A stretch of DNA of 9,136 bases from Treponema sp. (GCA_031275535.1 JAISOR010000012.1:1-9136), one strand, 5' to 3'. Shown: positions 1 to 7,973, counted from the stretch's first letter. A program made the numbers and translations. Notes: generated from the sequence alone by a model not told the origin.

Positions 1-44
1 ATTCCTACGACGAGAACGATAATAATTGCTAGTCCAATGGTCAT
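1..44 (-). CDS. Start of a divergent gene, probable membrane or exported protein (cut by window edge)
   Basis: Read on the minus strand, an ATG at 44-42 opens a frame that stays open to the window edge and gives MTIGLAIIIVLVVG, a strongly hydrophobic N-terminus typical of a membrane anchor or signal sequence. A purine-rich GGGAAGGG stretch lies just upstream (plus positions 47-54) and could serve as ribosome binding site. A TATAAT box lies a little further upstream on the same strand. Only 14 codons are visible, so the family cannot be named. LemA-like and SPFH/band-7 proteins often begin this way, but that is a guess. The gene is divergent from the operon starting at 145, so the 100 bases between them must hold both sets of start signals. 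Confidence 0.45.
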   Translation of the reverse strand, partial: MTIGLAIIIVLVVG

Positions 45-66
45 AGCCCTTCCCGTTTTCTTATTT

Positions 67-72
67 ATTATA
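67..72 (-). promoter_or_regulatory. Candidate -10 box for the divergent gene
   Basis: The minus strand reads TATAAT, a perfect -10 match, inside an AT-rich stretch. It would place the transcript start around position 60, about 16 bases before the ATG at 44. No good -35 box is seen at 16-18 bases upstream, so the call rests on the -10 match and position only. I could not find a convincing promoter for the plus-strand operon in 73-131. Confidence 0.3.
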
Positions 73-144
73 CTATCATATGATTGAAGAGTAATTATTT
101 TATGCATTCCTGTCAAACCATCCTGGAAAATAGGAGTGTAGGGA

Positions 145-855
145 GTGAAGAGCCTAGTGTGGGGAGTAAGATGGAGATGGGGGTTCCTCCTGTTTTGGGG
201 AATCGCCCTGGTTCAGGCCGGGTTTTCCCAGAGCAGTTTTTCCCGGGGGGAGTCCTTTTTTTTAGACAATAAGCCCCAGGAAGCGCTGCCTTACCTGGAA
301 GCCGCGGTGGCTGAAAACCCGGGGACCCTCCGGGCCGCCATATACCTGGGCATCAGTTACCAGCAGCTTGACCGGACCGATGAGGCCATCGCCGTATACC
401 GGCGGGTCCTCCCCGGGGCGGGGAAGGATACCGCCGCCGTTGCCTACAATCTTGGAAACGCCTATTATACCAAGGGCAACGCGTCCCTGGCGGAACAGTA
501 CTATTCCCAGGCCATAGACGCGGACCCCGTCTACGCTTCGGCGTACCTTAACCGGGCCAACACCAAGGTAGGGCGGGGCGCCCTGCGGGAAGCCCTGGTC
601 GATTATGAGCTGTACCTTTCCCTGGAGCCCGTGTCCGCCAAAAAGCCGCAGATCGAGTCGCTTTTGGAGCTTATCCGGGGGGAATTGGCCGCCGAGGAGC
701 GGCGCAGGATCCAGGAGGAGGTCGAGGCGGAACGGAGGCAGCGGCTTCTGGAAGAGGTTGCCGCCTCCCTTCAATCCGCGGCGGAAGAAACCCAGGGCCT
801 TTCTTCGGGCAGTGAAGAGGTATTGGGTTATGAGGGTGAATTTGAACTGGAGTAA
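145..855 (+). CDS. Exported TPR-repeat protein, 236 aa
   Basis: This is a small tetratricopeptide-repeat protein that is probably exported and acts as a protein-interaction module in the cell envelope; its partner is unknown. It starts with GTG at 145, eight bases after an AGGAG ribosome binding site at 132-136. A signal peptide is visible: basic residues K2, R9 and R11, a hydrophobic core at about 13-23, and a plausible signal peptidase I site after VQA (residue 25). About four TPR units follow at roughly 30-60, 61-94, 97-130 and 131-163, with the usual G/Y/A/P spacing (for example YNLGNAYYTKGNASLAEQYY). Residues 175-215 are rich in Glu, Arg and Leu and look like a charged helix or coiled coil, and the tail is acidic. 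It is the first gene of the operon, 17 bases ahead of a second, larger TPR gene, so the two may work together. The GTG at codon 5 is a less likely start because it would shorten the n-region. The TPR call is secure; the role is not. Confidence 0.85.
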   Translation: MKSLVWGVRWRWGFLLFWGIALVQAGFSQSSFSRGESFFLDNKPQEALPYLEAAVAENPGTLRAAIYLGISYQQLDRTDEAIAVYRRVLPGAGKDTAAVAYNLGNAYYTKGNASLAEQYYSQAIDADPVYASAYLNRANTKVGRGALREALVDYELYLSLEPVSAKKPQIESLLELIRGELAAEERRRIQEEVEAERRQRLLEEVAASLQSAAEETQGLSSGSEEVLGYEGEFELE

Positions 856-872
856 GGGACAGGCAGGACCGG

Positions 873-2621
873 ATGGGTAAAAACATATTGGGCATGATCA
901 GCCTTTGCGTGGGAGGGGCGGCGGTCCTGGTTACGGGGCTCGCGTTGTCCGCGGCGGGTTCGGGGTACCGGGGCAGGCATACCCTGGCCCAGTTTTCGGA
1001 ACCCGGCCCCGGTACGGAGGAGGTCTTACCGGTCCCCGAAGAGGCCCCCGGCGGCCCCGCCGGCCCGGAGGATGCCGGGACGCCGGCGGAGGGACCCCTG
1101 AACGCGGAGCAGCGGGCCGAAGAGGAGGCCGAAGCGGCCCGCCGGGCCGCCCGGGAGGAGGAACTGCTCAGACATTCCCGGGAACTCCGGGCCCAAATGC
1201 AGGAGGTGAACGACCTTATCTCCCTGGGCCAGGGGGCTATCCGGTGGGGGGATTTCAAGTCCGCGGAGGAGTTTTTTACCCAGGCCCTTTCCCTGGTTCC
1301 CCCGGGGGAATCCCGGTTTGAGGCCCAGAAACTGACGGATATAGCGGAGGCCTACTACGAGGGTTTTTCCCGGTATCCCGGCAGCCCCGAGGGGCAGGAC
1401 GCGGTAAGGACCGTGGTCATGTATGCCCGCCGGTCCATCCAAAAGGATCCCACCCAGGCCCTGGCCCATTATATCCTGGGGAACCTGTACCGGGATCTCC
1501 GCCAGTGGGAGGATGCGATTGTTGAATTGCGGGAAGCCCTGCGGCTGGAACCAAATAATTACATCTATTCCTATGAGTTGGGCCGGGTCTATTTTAATTC
1601 CCGCAATTACGCCGAGGCCAGGCAGTTCTTTGAGGTCAGCACCGGCCTGAACCGCAATTTTGAGCCCGCCTGGTATAACCTGGGGGGCGCCCTCAGGGTC
1701 CTGGGCCGGCCGGATGAGGCTTTGGCGGCCTTCCGCCGGGCGGTGGCGATAAGGCCCGACTATGCGGCGGCCCACCGGGAGATAGGCAGGCTCCTGGCCG
1801 CCCGGGGGGACCCCGGGGCCGCGGCGGAGGCCTTTACCCGGGCCCTGCAATATGCCCCGGAGGATGCGGCCTCCCTGCGGGAACTGGGAGCCGCCCAGAG
1901 CGCCGCCGCGGATTATCCCGCCGCGGAAATATCCTTTGCCCGGGCCCTGGAGGCCCTTCCCGAAGACGCGCAGACCAATTACAATATGGCGGTGGTCAAA
2001 ATCGCCCTGGACAAGGGGGCCGAGGCCGCGGCCTATGCCCAAAAAGCCGCCGGAAGCGCCCCCTCCAATGCGGTATACGCCTATACCCTGGGGCTGGCCT
2101 ACGAGACCGCCGGCGCTGTTGAGGAGGCCCTTACCGCCTATGTCCGGGCTGTTTCGCTGGATCAGAACTATGTCCGGCCCCGGATAAACCTGGGACGCCT
2201 CTACCTGGCCCGGGGGCTTAGCGGCGAGGCCCGGCGGATCCTCCAGGAGGCCTTTCGGCGGGAGCCCGATTCCTTTGAGGTTAATAATAACCTGGGGGCC
2301 GTCTATGCCAAGGAGGAGGACTGGAGTTCCAGCGTGGAATATTACGAGAGGGCCCTTAAGGCGGAACCCAACAATGCCGCCGCCAGGCTCAACCTGTCCC
2401 GGGCCTATGTGGGCGCCGGCGATCTTGCCGGGGCCCGGGACGCGTACCGGGAAGTGCTGCGGATCGCCCCGGATACCTGGGACGCGTGCTTTGAATTGGG
2501 GAAAACCTATATGAGCCTTGGAGATATGGATCAGGCGAAACGGTCCCTGGAAGACCTTTTACGCCGCAATCCTGATTATGCCGGAAAAGCCGAAGCGGAG
2601 CGGATATTAGCAGAACTATGA
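873..2621 (+). CDS. Large membrane-anchored TPR-repeat protein, 582 aa
   Basis: This is a TPR scaffold protein, probably tethered to the inner membrane with its repeats outside the cytoplasm. Residues 5-28 form one hydrophobic segment that could be an uncleaved anchor or a signal peptide. C12 sits inside it without a proper lipobox, so I do not call a lipoprotein. Residues 44-76 are a Pro/Gly/Ala/Glu-rich linker, and 77-112 are a charged Glu/Ala/Arg helix, likely coiled coil. One degenerate TPR lies at about 111-144. From about 196 to 569 there are eleven consecutive 34-residue TPRs with no gaps (for example ALAHYILGNLYRDLRQWEDA and EPAWYNLGGALRVLGRPDEA), then a short capping helix. Such an array should form a continuous superhelix with a long binding groove. 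The ATG at 873 has AGGA at 865-868. The stop overlaps the next start by four bases (ATGA), so the transporter gene is probably translationally coupled. No enzymatic domain is present, and the ligand is unknown. Confidence 0.88.
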   Translation: MGKNILGMISLCVGGAAVLVTGLALSAAGSGYRGRHTLAQFSEPGPGTEEVLPVPEEAPGGPAGPEDAGTPAEGPLNAEQRAEEEAEAARRAAREEELLRHSRELRAQMQEVNDLISLGQGAIRWGDFKSAEEFFTQALSLVPPGESRFEAQKLTDIAEAYYEGFSRYPGSPEGQDAVRTVVMYARRSIQKDPTQALAHYILGNLYRDLRQWEDAIVELREALRLEPNNYIYSYELGRVYFNSRNYAEARQFFEVSTGLNRNFEPAWYNLGGALRVLGRPDEALAAFRRAVAIRPDYAAAHREIGRLLAARGDPGAAAEAFTRALQYAPEDAASLRELGAAQSAAADYPAAEISFARALEALPEDAQTNYNMAVVKIALDKGAEAAAYAQKAAGSAPSNAVYAYTLGLAYETAGAVEEALTAYVRAVSLDQNYVRPRINLGRLYLARGLSGEARRILQEAFRREPDSFEVNNNLGAVYAKEEDWSSSVEYYERALKAEPNNAAARLNLSRAYVGAGDLAGARDAYREVLRIAPDTWDACFELGKTYMSLGDMDQAKRSLEDLLRRNPDYAGKAEAERILAEL

Positions 2622-3712
2622 ATGAGCCCCCTCCTCCTCCGAAAATTGTGCAGAGCTATGTCTTTGGGATAATCCTTATTGCCCTGTTTATCCTGGTATG
2701 CAGGCTTTTTGCCCCCTTCTTCACCGTTCTCCTCTGGTCCACCCTCTTATATATACTTTTAAGCCCCCTGCACCAGCGGATCATAAAAAAAACGGATCCC
2801 CTGACCCTTAGGGGAAGGTTCCTTAAAACCATCTGGGCCGCGGTATTTGCCATAGGAACCGTGGTGATCATCCTCCTTCCCCTTTCCTTTGTGGTGTTCC
2901 GGTTTTTCCGGCAGATCCTGGATCTGATCCGTTATGCCCAGAATACCCTGAGCGCCAGGCCGGGGATACTACAGACCATGTTTCGGGATATTTCCTCCCT
3001 TATCCAGGATCTTAGCTCCGGCCAGATCCTGATCGACGCCGATGAAATTGAACGGAGCCTCTATTCCTTGCTGAGTTCCAGCCTTCAGAATCTGGTGCAG
3101 TTCAGCGGCAGTGTGGCCCGGAATGTGGGGTACTTCTTTTTAAATTTTGCCTTTATGATCTTTTGCCTCTTTTTCTTTTATACCGACGGGGCCTACCTTT
3201 CCCAACTGGTCTTACGGGCAATCCCCATCAGGAAAGAGTACCTTGGCGCCCTGGTGGGAAAATTTAAGGATATTACCCGGAATCTCTTCTTTGGATACAT
3301 CATGGTATCCCTGATTCAGGCGGTGCTGGCCTATATCATTTTTAGCATCTTCCGGGTTAACGGGGCCCTGGTGTTTGCGGGCCTGACCCTGATCTGCGTT
3401 TTGATCCCCATGGTGGGCGGCGGCCTGATCTGGCTTCCCCTAGGGATAGTCCGTATCGTTAACGGGGACCTGCCGGGGGGCGTCGTTTTCCTCCTGGTTT
3501 CGGGCCTCTTTATCTCCACCCTGGACAACTTTCTGCGGCCCGTTTTTTTACAGAACCGCATACAACTGCATCCCCTGATCATTTTTTTCGCCATCCTCGG
3601 CGGCGTCTGGGCCTTTGGGTTCAACGGCGTCGTTTTGGGCCCCATGGCGGTGATCCTGTTTCTTACGGTACTGGACTTATTCCTTACCGAGCATAAGATA
3701 GAGCGTAATTGA
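2618..3712 (+). CDS. AI-2E/PerM-family (UPF0118) membrane transporter, 364 aa
   Basis: This integral membrane protein belongs to the AI-2E family (PF01594), whose members have been linked to autoinducer-2 export, Na+/H+ exchange and permease roles; many are uncharacterised, so the substrate is open. The length is typical of the family. Hydrophobic segments are visible at about 12-50 (two helices), 70-97, 168-188, and then a dense C-terminal bundle at 222-355. A long, less hydrophobic region at 98-167 matches the family's extramembrane insertion. Family hallmarks in the C-terminal half are LIPMVGGGLIWLP (262-274), DNFLRP (303-308), and HPLIIFFAILGGVWAFGFNG (318-337) followed by GP at 341-342. 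The ATG overlaps the upstream stop (ATGA), and the nearest GGAG is about 17 bases away, so translation likely depends on coupling to the TPR gene. The overlap suggests matched production of the two, perhaps a TPR partner for this membrane protein, but that is inference. Confidence 0.9.
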   Translation: MNEPPPPPKIVQSYVFGIILIALFILVCRLFAPFFTVLLWSTLLYILLSPLHQRIIKKTDPLTLRGRFLKTIWAAVFAIGTVVIILLPLSFVVFRFFRQILDLIRYAQNTLSARPGILQTMFRDISSLIQDLSSGQILIDADEIERSLYSLLSSSLQNLVQFSGSVARNVGYFFLNFAFMIFCLFFFYTDGAYLSQLVLRAIPIRKEYLGALVGKFKDITRNLFFGYIMVSLIQAVLAYIIFSIFRVNGALVFAGLTLICVLIPMVGGGLIWLPLGIVRIVNGDLPGGVVFLLVSGLFISTLDNFLRPVFLQNRIQLHPLIIFFAILGGVWAFGFNGVVLGPMAVILFLTVLDLFLTEHKIERN

Positions 3713-3717
3713 GGAGG
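3712..3717 (+). promoter_or_regulatory. Strong ribosome binding site for the ACT-domain gene
   Basis: A full AGGAGG sits five bases before the ATG at 3723 and overlaps the stop codon of the transporter gene at its first base. It fixes the start of the small ACT gene and suggests that this protein is translated well relative to its neighbours. Confidence 0.8.
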
Positions 3718-3722
3718 ATAGG

Positions 3723-3992
3723 ATGAACGCAATCATTACCGTGGTGGGAACCGATAAGGTCGGCATCATCGCCAGGGTCAGCGCCTTTTTAGCGGAACGG
3801 AATATCAATATTGAGGATATTAGCCAGACCATATTGTCGGGGAATTTTGTGATGATGATGATGGTCGATCTGTCCCGGAGCAGTAAATCCCTGGAGGCCG
3901 TAAAGGGAGAGCTGGTGATCATGGGGGAATCCATGGGCGTTTCCGTTACGATGATCCACGAAGGGGTGTTCAGCGCCATGCATAGAATTTAA
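3723..3992 (+). CDS. ACT-domain protein, UPF0237 family, 89 aa
   Basis: This is a stand-alone ACT domain, a small fold that usually binds amino acids or other small ligands and regulates partner proteins. The whole 89-residue chain is one ACT domain: the first strand is AIITVVGTDKVGIIA (3-17), where the G-x-D-x-x-G-I turn is the classic ligand-binding loop, then a helix VSAFLAERNINIEDI (19-33), strands around 35-50, and a second helix and strand at about 54-78. Length and sequence match UPF0237. It lies 15 bases ahead of the DUF711 gene. The same pair sits side by side in other bacteria, for example SP_0238 and SP_0239 of Streptococcus pneumoniae, so the ACT protein is likely a sensor or partner of the DUF711 protein. 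It resembles the glycine-cleavage regulator GcvR only in having ACT domains. Four ATG codons in a row (3852-3863) encode MMMM in a core strand. Family assignment is secure; the ligand is unknown. Confidence 0.92.
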   Translation: MNAIITVVGTDKVGIIARVSAFLAERNINIEDISQTILSGNFVMMMMVDLSRSSKSLEAVKGELVIMGESMGVSVTMIHEGVFSAMHRI

Positions 3993-4007
3993 TTTAAAGG
4001 ATGGAAT

Positions 4008-5369
4008 ATGCTCTTTACTCCCTATGAAATAAAAGAAACCGTAGATATGTTCCTGCGGTATAAATTAGATATCCGGGCCATTACCCTGGGGGTGTCCCTC
4101 ATGGACTGCGCCGCCGCTTCGGGGGCGGAGACCCGCCGGAGGTGCCGGGAAAAACTGCTCCAGGTCGCCGGCCCCCTGGTCCGCGTCGGCCGGGAGATCG
4201 AGGTTGAATACGGGATCCCCATCATCAATAAGCGCCTGGCCGTAAGCCCCCTGGCCCTGGTGGCCGCTGCTTCCGATGACCGGGATTATACCCCCTATGC
4301 TGCCATGCTGGATGAGCTGGCCCGGGAGCTGGATATTGATTTTGTGGGGGGCTTTTCCGCCCTGGTCCAGAAGGGCCTTTCCCGGGGGGACCAGCGGTTG
4401 ATCGACTCCATCCCCCGCGCGCTGGCTTCCACCGGACGGGTCTGTTCCTCGGTCAATGTGGCCAGCACCAAAAGCGGCATCAACATGGATGCGGTGCGCC
4501 GCATGGGGGAGGTGATCAAAAGCACCGCCGAACTAAGCGCCTCCCAGGACGGTATTGGCTGCGCCAAGCTGGTGGTTTTCTGCAACGCCCCGGAGGATAA
4601 TCCCTTTATGGCCGGGGCCTTCCACGGTCCCGGTGAGGGGGAGAGCTGCCTTAACGTGGGGGTATCCGGCCCGGGGGTGGTAAAAGCCGCCCTGGAATCC
4701 CACCGGGACGCGAGTTTTGATGAGCTGGCGGACATCATTAAGAAGACCGCCTTTAAGATTACCCGGATGGGGCAGTTGGTGGGCATGGAGGCCGCCGGAC
4801 GGCTGGGGGTTCCCTTCGGCATCCTGGACCTTTCCCTGGCCCCCACCCCGGCGGTGGGGGATTCGGTGGCGCGGATCCTGGAGGAAATGGGCCTTGAATC
4901 CGCGGGAACCCACGGCACCACCGCGGCCCTGGCGATGCTTACCGATATGGTCAAGAAGGGCGGGGTCATGGCCTCCACCCACGTGGGGGGCTTTTCCGGC
5001 GCCTTTATCCCCGTATCCGAAGACGAGGGCATGGCCGCCGCGGTCCGCTCCGGCGCCATCGGGCTGGATAAGCTGGAGGCCATGACCAGCGTCTGCTCCG
5101 TGGGGCTGGACATGATAGCCCTGCCGGGGGATACCAGCGCGGCCACCATAGCGGCGATCATCGCCGATGAAATGGCTATCGGCATGGTGAACAATAAAAC
5201 CACCGCGGTCCGGGTTATTCCGGTGCCGGGGAAAAAAGCCGGGGACTGGGCCGAATTCGGCGGCCTTTTGGGGGGCGCCCCCATTATGGCGGTAAATAAG
5301 GCCAAGAGCGACGCTTTTATCGCCCGGGGGGGCCGGATCCCCGCGCCGATTCACAGCTTTAGAAATTAG
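4008..5369 (+). CDS. UPF0210 / DUF711 'PFL family' protein, 453 aa
   Basis: This is a conserved cytoplasmic protein of the UPF0210 (DUF711, PF05167) family. A structure of a pneumococcal member (SP0239) is known, but the biochemical activity is not established. The sequence is full length and has the family's conserved stretches: [14 protein letters not shown] (71-84), GFSALVQKG (115-123), [17 protein letters not shown] (147-163), [20 protein letters not shown] (185-204), [20 protein letters not shown] (258-277), APTPAVGDS (278-286), GTHGTTAAL (300-308), [17 protein letters not shown] (372-388), and the very typical C-terminus [11 protein letters not shown] (441-451). It is often annotated as formate acetyltransferase-like, but no glycyl-radical loop is visible at the C-terminus, so pyruvate formate-lyase activity should not be assumed. 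The ATG has AAAGG at 3996-4000, seven bases upstream. It follows the ACT-domain gene by 15 bases, a pairing seen elsewhere, which suggests a complex or ligand-controlled enzyme. Confidence 0.92.
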   Translation: MLFTPYEIKETVDMFLRYKLDIRAITLGVSLMDCAAASGAETRRRCREKLLQVAGPLVRVGREIEVEYGIPIINKRLAVSPLALVAAASDDRDYTPYAAMLDELARELDIDFVGGFSALVQKGLSRGDQRLIDSIPRALASTGRVCSSVNVASTKSGINMDAVRRMGEVIKSTAELSASQDGIGCAKLVVFCNAPEDNPFMAGAFHGPGEGESCLNVGVSGPGVVKAALESHRDASFDELADIIKKTAFKITRMGQLVGMEAAGRLGVPFGILDLSLAPTPAVGDSVARILEEMGLESAGTHGTTAALAMLTDMVKKGGVMASTHVGGFSGAFIPVSEDEGMAAAVRSGAIGLDKLEAMTSVCSVGLDMIALPGDTSAATIAAIIADEMAIGMVNNKTTAVRVIPVPGKKAGDWAEFGGLLGGAPIMAVNKAKSDAFIARGGRIPAPIHSFRN

Positions 5370-5372
5370 CTG

Positions 5373-7973
5373 ATGGTCCGGGCGGAGATGAAAAAAACCT
5401 GCATCCAGGTAAGGAACCTGTCGTATACCTATGAGAACTCGTCCCGGCCCGCGCTGGGGGGGCTCGATTTTGATATTCATGAAGGGGAATATCTGGCCGT
5501 GCTGGGGGCCAACGGTTCGGGGAAGAGTACCCTTCTTAAGTGCCTCAACGGCCTCTGCACGCCGCCCCGGGGCAGCGTTTTGGTCTACGGCCGGGACGGA
5601 AGCCCCCTGGACCCGGCGGACGAAGAGGCCCTGGAGGGGATCCGCCGGACCCTGGGAACGGTGATGCAAAATTCCGATGACCAGATCGTCGGGGTGGCGG
5701 TGGAAGAGGATGCCGCCTTTGGCCCCGAGAATCTGGGGCTCCCGGCGGATGAAGTACGGCGCCGGGTGGATGAGGCCCTGGCCGCGGTGAACCTGGCGGG
5801 GTTTAGGGATCGGGCCCCCCAGTTCCTCTCCGGGGGGGAACGGCAGCGCCTGACCCTGGCGGGGGTCCTGGCCCTGGGGAGCGAAATAATCGCCCTGGAC
5901 GAGGCGGCTTCCATGCTGGACCCCGCGGGCCGGGAATCGCTGCTTGGCCTTTTGGAGGGCCTCCACGGCGCGGGAAAGACCATCCTCCACGTAACCCATT
6001 CCCTGGACGAGGCCTTTTACGCCCGGCGTTGTCTGGTACTGTTTCAGGGAAAACTCGTATTCGACGGCCCCCCGCGGGACCTGCCCGGCAGGCCGGAATT
6101 GGCAGCCTGGGGTTTTACCCTGCCCGAATCGCTCAAGGCCGTCCGCGCCCTTTCCCGCCTTTTCCCCGGTTTTTCCGCGGTTTCCTTAGACCCGGAGAAA
6201 ACCGCCGAGGCCCTGCGCCCCTTCTGCGCCGCCGCCGGAGGGGCCGGGGCTTCCGCCGGGGCCGCCGAAGCCCGCCGGGCCGCCGCCCCCGGGCCGGAAA
6301 CCGGGGCCGGGTGTATCGTGCGGTTCGACGGGGTTTCCCACCGCTACCTCAAGGGGACCGTCCATTCCGCCATGGGCATTAGCGGCGTTTCCTGCGGCAT
6401 CCCCCGGAATGCCTCGGTGGCCCTGATTGGCAAGAGCGGTTCGGGAAAATCCACGGTCCTTAAACACATCAACGCCCTGCTCCTGCCCTCCGCCGGCTCC
6501 GTCCGGGTCTTCGGCAAGGATACGCTGGATAAAAAGAACGAACTCCGGGCGCTGCGGCTTAACGCGGGCCTGGCGGTTCAGAGCCCGGAAAGCGCCCTTT
6601 TTGAAACCTATGTGGCCGATGACGCGGCCTATGGCCCCCGGAACGCGGGGCTTAAGGGGCCGGCCCTGGTGGAGCGGGTAAAGCGCGCCCTGGAGGCCGC
6701 GGGGCTGCCCTACGGGGAATTTGCGGACCGGGAGACGGGCTCCCTTTCGGGGGGGGAGAAACGGCGGGCCGCCATCGCCGGGGTCCTGGCGCTGGACAGC
6801 GAAATTCTGCTCCTGGACGAGCCCACTGCGGCCCTGGACGGCAAGGGCCGGGAGGGGATCCTGGCCATGATCGGGGAGCAAAAAAGGGCGGGAAAGACCA
6901 TCATCGCCACCACCCATTCCATGGGCCTGGCCGCTTCCTTTGACCTTATCGGGGTTATGGATCAGGGCCGGCTGGCGGCCTTTGGCCCTCCCCGGGACCT
7001 CTTTGGCCCGGGCTGGGATCCCCGCTGGGGGATGCGCCTTCCCTGGGCCGCGGCGGTGGCCCATGCCCTGGCCCGCCTGGGCTGCCCCCTGCCCGGGGAG
7101 GTCCCCCTAAACGCGGAGGAACTCCTCGCCCGGATCGGGGCCCTCCGGGAGGCCCCCGCCGAAGGAGGGGGCGCCGCTCCCCATCCCCCCCCGGGGGCCG
7201 GGCCGGGCCCCGGGGTCCCCCATCTCCCATTACCCCGGAGGCGGACGCGGAAAAAGACGGAACTGGCCTTTTTCCGGAATGTTACCCTGGGGCTCTTCCT
7301 GGACAGGCCCTCTTTTTTACGGCGGCTTGGGGCGGGAAAAAAGCTCTGCGTCCTCCTTATGGCCGCAACCTTGGCCATCGCCGGACCCCAGCCCGCGGCC
7401 TCCCTGGGGATTAGCGCCCTGGCCCTGCTTGCGGGGGCCCTGGCGGGCAGGGTAGGACCCAGGCATCTCCTCCGGGGCCTTATCCCCGCCCTGCCCTATA
7501 TGGGGATCCTGGTGTTTTTCCAGCTTGTCTTTGCCTGGCCCCAGGATTACAGCCCCGTCCTGGTTTCCCTGGGGCCCCTGTCGGTCACCATGGCCGAAAT
7601 AAACCGCTCCCTGGCGCTGCTCTGCCGTTACGGGGCCCTCCTGACCCTCCTATCCCTCTATACCGCGGTTACCCCCCTGCGGGAGACCCTCCGGGCCATA
7701 GTCCGGGCCTTGAAGCCCCTTTCCCGGTTCGGCATCCCCGGGGGAGACATCGCCCTGGCCATAGGCATTGCCCTGCGCTTCGTCCCGGTTTTGACGGAGG
7801 AGGCCGAGCGCATCGTCGCGGCCCAGCTTTCCCGGGGAGGGGGCAAGGGGAAGATCCGGACCGCCCTGGCCATGGTGGCGCCCCTGTTCCTCCGGGCCCT
7901 GGAACGGTCCGAAACCCTGGCCAAGGCCATGGTTCTGCGGCTGTATCATAGGGATAAAAAAGGCTCCCTGTGA
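5373..7973 (+). CDS. Triple fusion: EcfA ATPase - EcfA' ATPase - EcfT coupling protein, 866 aa
   Basis: This single chain appears to carry the whole energising module of an ECF-type micronutrient importer. Domain 1 (about 10-245) is an ABC ATPase: Walker A GANGSGKST (45-53), Q-loop Q99 followed by NSDDQIVGVAVEEDAAFGPE, signature LSGGE (152-156), Walker B ending LDE (175-177) in the EcfA style LDEAASMLDP, and switch His209. Domain 2 (about 314-545) is the second ATPase: Walker A GKSGSGKST (353-361), Q403 with the EcfA'-type SPESALFETYV, signature LSGGE (458-462), LDEP (481-484) and His515. Both have the catalytic Glu. Domain 3 (about 640-862) is EcfT: several membrane helices, then cytoplasmic coupling helices with SRG (820-822) and a second, altered motif LRL (855-857) where ARG is usual. 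The linkers at about 285-312 and 592-626 are Ala/Gly/Pro-rich. ATP-ATP fusions such as YkoD are known; including EcfT is less usual. The start is uncertain: ATG 5373 (no clear ribosome site, three bases after the previous stop) or ATG 5388, which fits the family's N-terminus better. Confidence 0.9.
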   Translation: MVRAEMKKTCIQVRNLSYTYENSSRPALGGLDFDIHEGEYLAVLGANGSGKSTLLKCLNGLCTPPRGSVLVYGRDGSPLDPADEEALEGIRRTLGTVMQNSDDQIVGVAVEEDAAFGPENLGLPADEVRRRVDEALAAVNLAGFRDRAPQFLSGGERQRLTLAGVLALGSEIIALDEAASMLDPAGRESLLGLLEGLHGAGKTILHVTHSLDEAFYARRCLVLFQGKLVFDGPPRDLPGRPELAAWGFTLPESLKAVRALSRLFPGFSAVSLDPEKTAEALRPFCAAAGGAGASAGAAEARRAAAPGPETGAGCIVRFDGVSHRYLKGTVHSAMGISGVSCGIPRNASVALIGKSGSGKSTVLKHINALLLPSAGSVRVFGKDTLDKKNELRALRLNAGLAVQSPESALFETYVADDAAYGPRNAGLKGPALVERVKRALEAAGLPYGEFADRETGSLSGGEKRRAAIAGVLALDSEILLLDEPTAALDGKGREGILAMIGEQKRAGKTIIATTHSMGLAASFDLIGVMDQGRLAAFGPPRDLFGPGWDPRWGMRLPWAAAVAHALARLGCPLPGEVPLNAEELLARIGALREAPAEGGGAAPHPPPGAGPGPGVPHLPLPRRRTRKKTELAFFRNVTLGLFLDRPSFLRRLGAGKKLCVLLMAATLAIAGPQPAASLGISALALLAGALAGRVGPRHLLRGLIPALPYMGILVFFQLVFAWPQDYSPVLVSLGPLSVTMAEINRSLALLCRYGALLTLLSLYTAVTPLRETLRAIVRALKPLSRFGIPGGDIALAIGIALRFVPVLTEEAERIVAAQLSRGGGKGKIRTALAMVAPLFLRALERSETLAKAMVLRLYHRDKKGSL

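Noticed and set aside
84..272. A short plus-strand frame overlapping the first TPR gene
   Set aside because: It starts with TTG, lacks a ribosome site and runs out of frame through a good signal peptide coding sequence.
1026..2042. A 338-codon minus-strand frame opposite the large TPR gene
   Set aside because: The plus strand carries an unmistakable TPR array; the antisense frame is a by-product of its regular codon pattern.
4008..5369. Calling the DUF711 protein a pyruvate formate-lyase because of the 'PFL family' label
   Set aside because: No glycyl-radical loop and no matching catalytic cysteines in the expected context are visible; the label should not be read as that activity.
4533..5999. 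A long open frame on the minus strand (488 codons) opposite the DUF711 and ECF genes
   Set aside because: It lies antisense to two clearly recognised genes, is rich in Gly, Pro, His and Arg as expected from GC-rich shadow frames, and shows no known domain.
6186..7064. A 292-codon minus-strand frame opposite the second ABC domain
   Set aside because: Antisense to intact ABC motifs, Gly/Pro-rich, with no recognisable domain.
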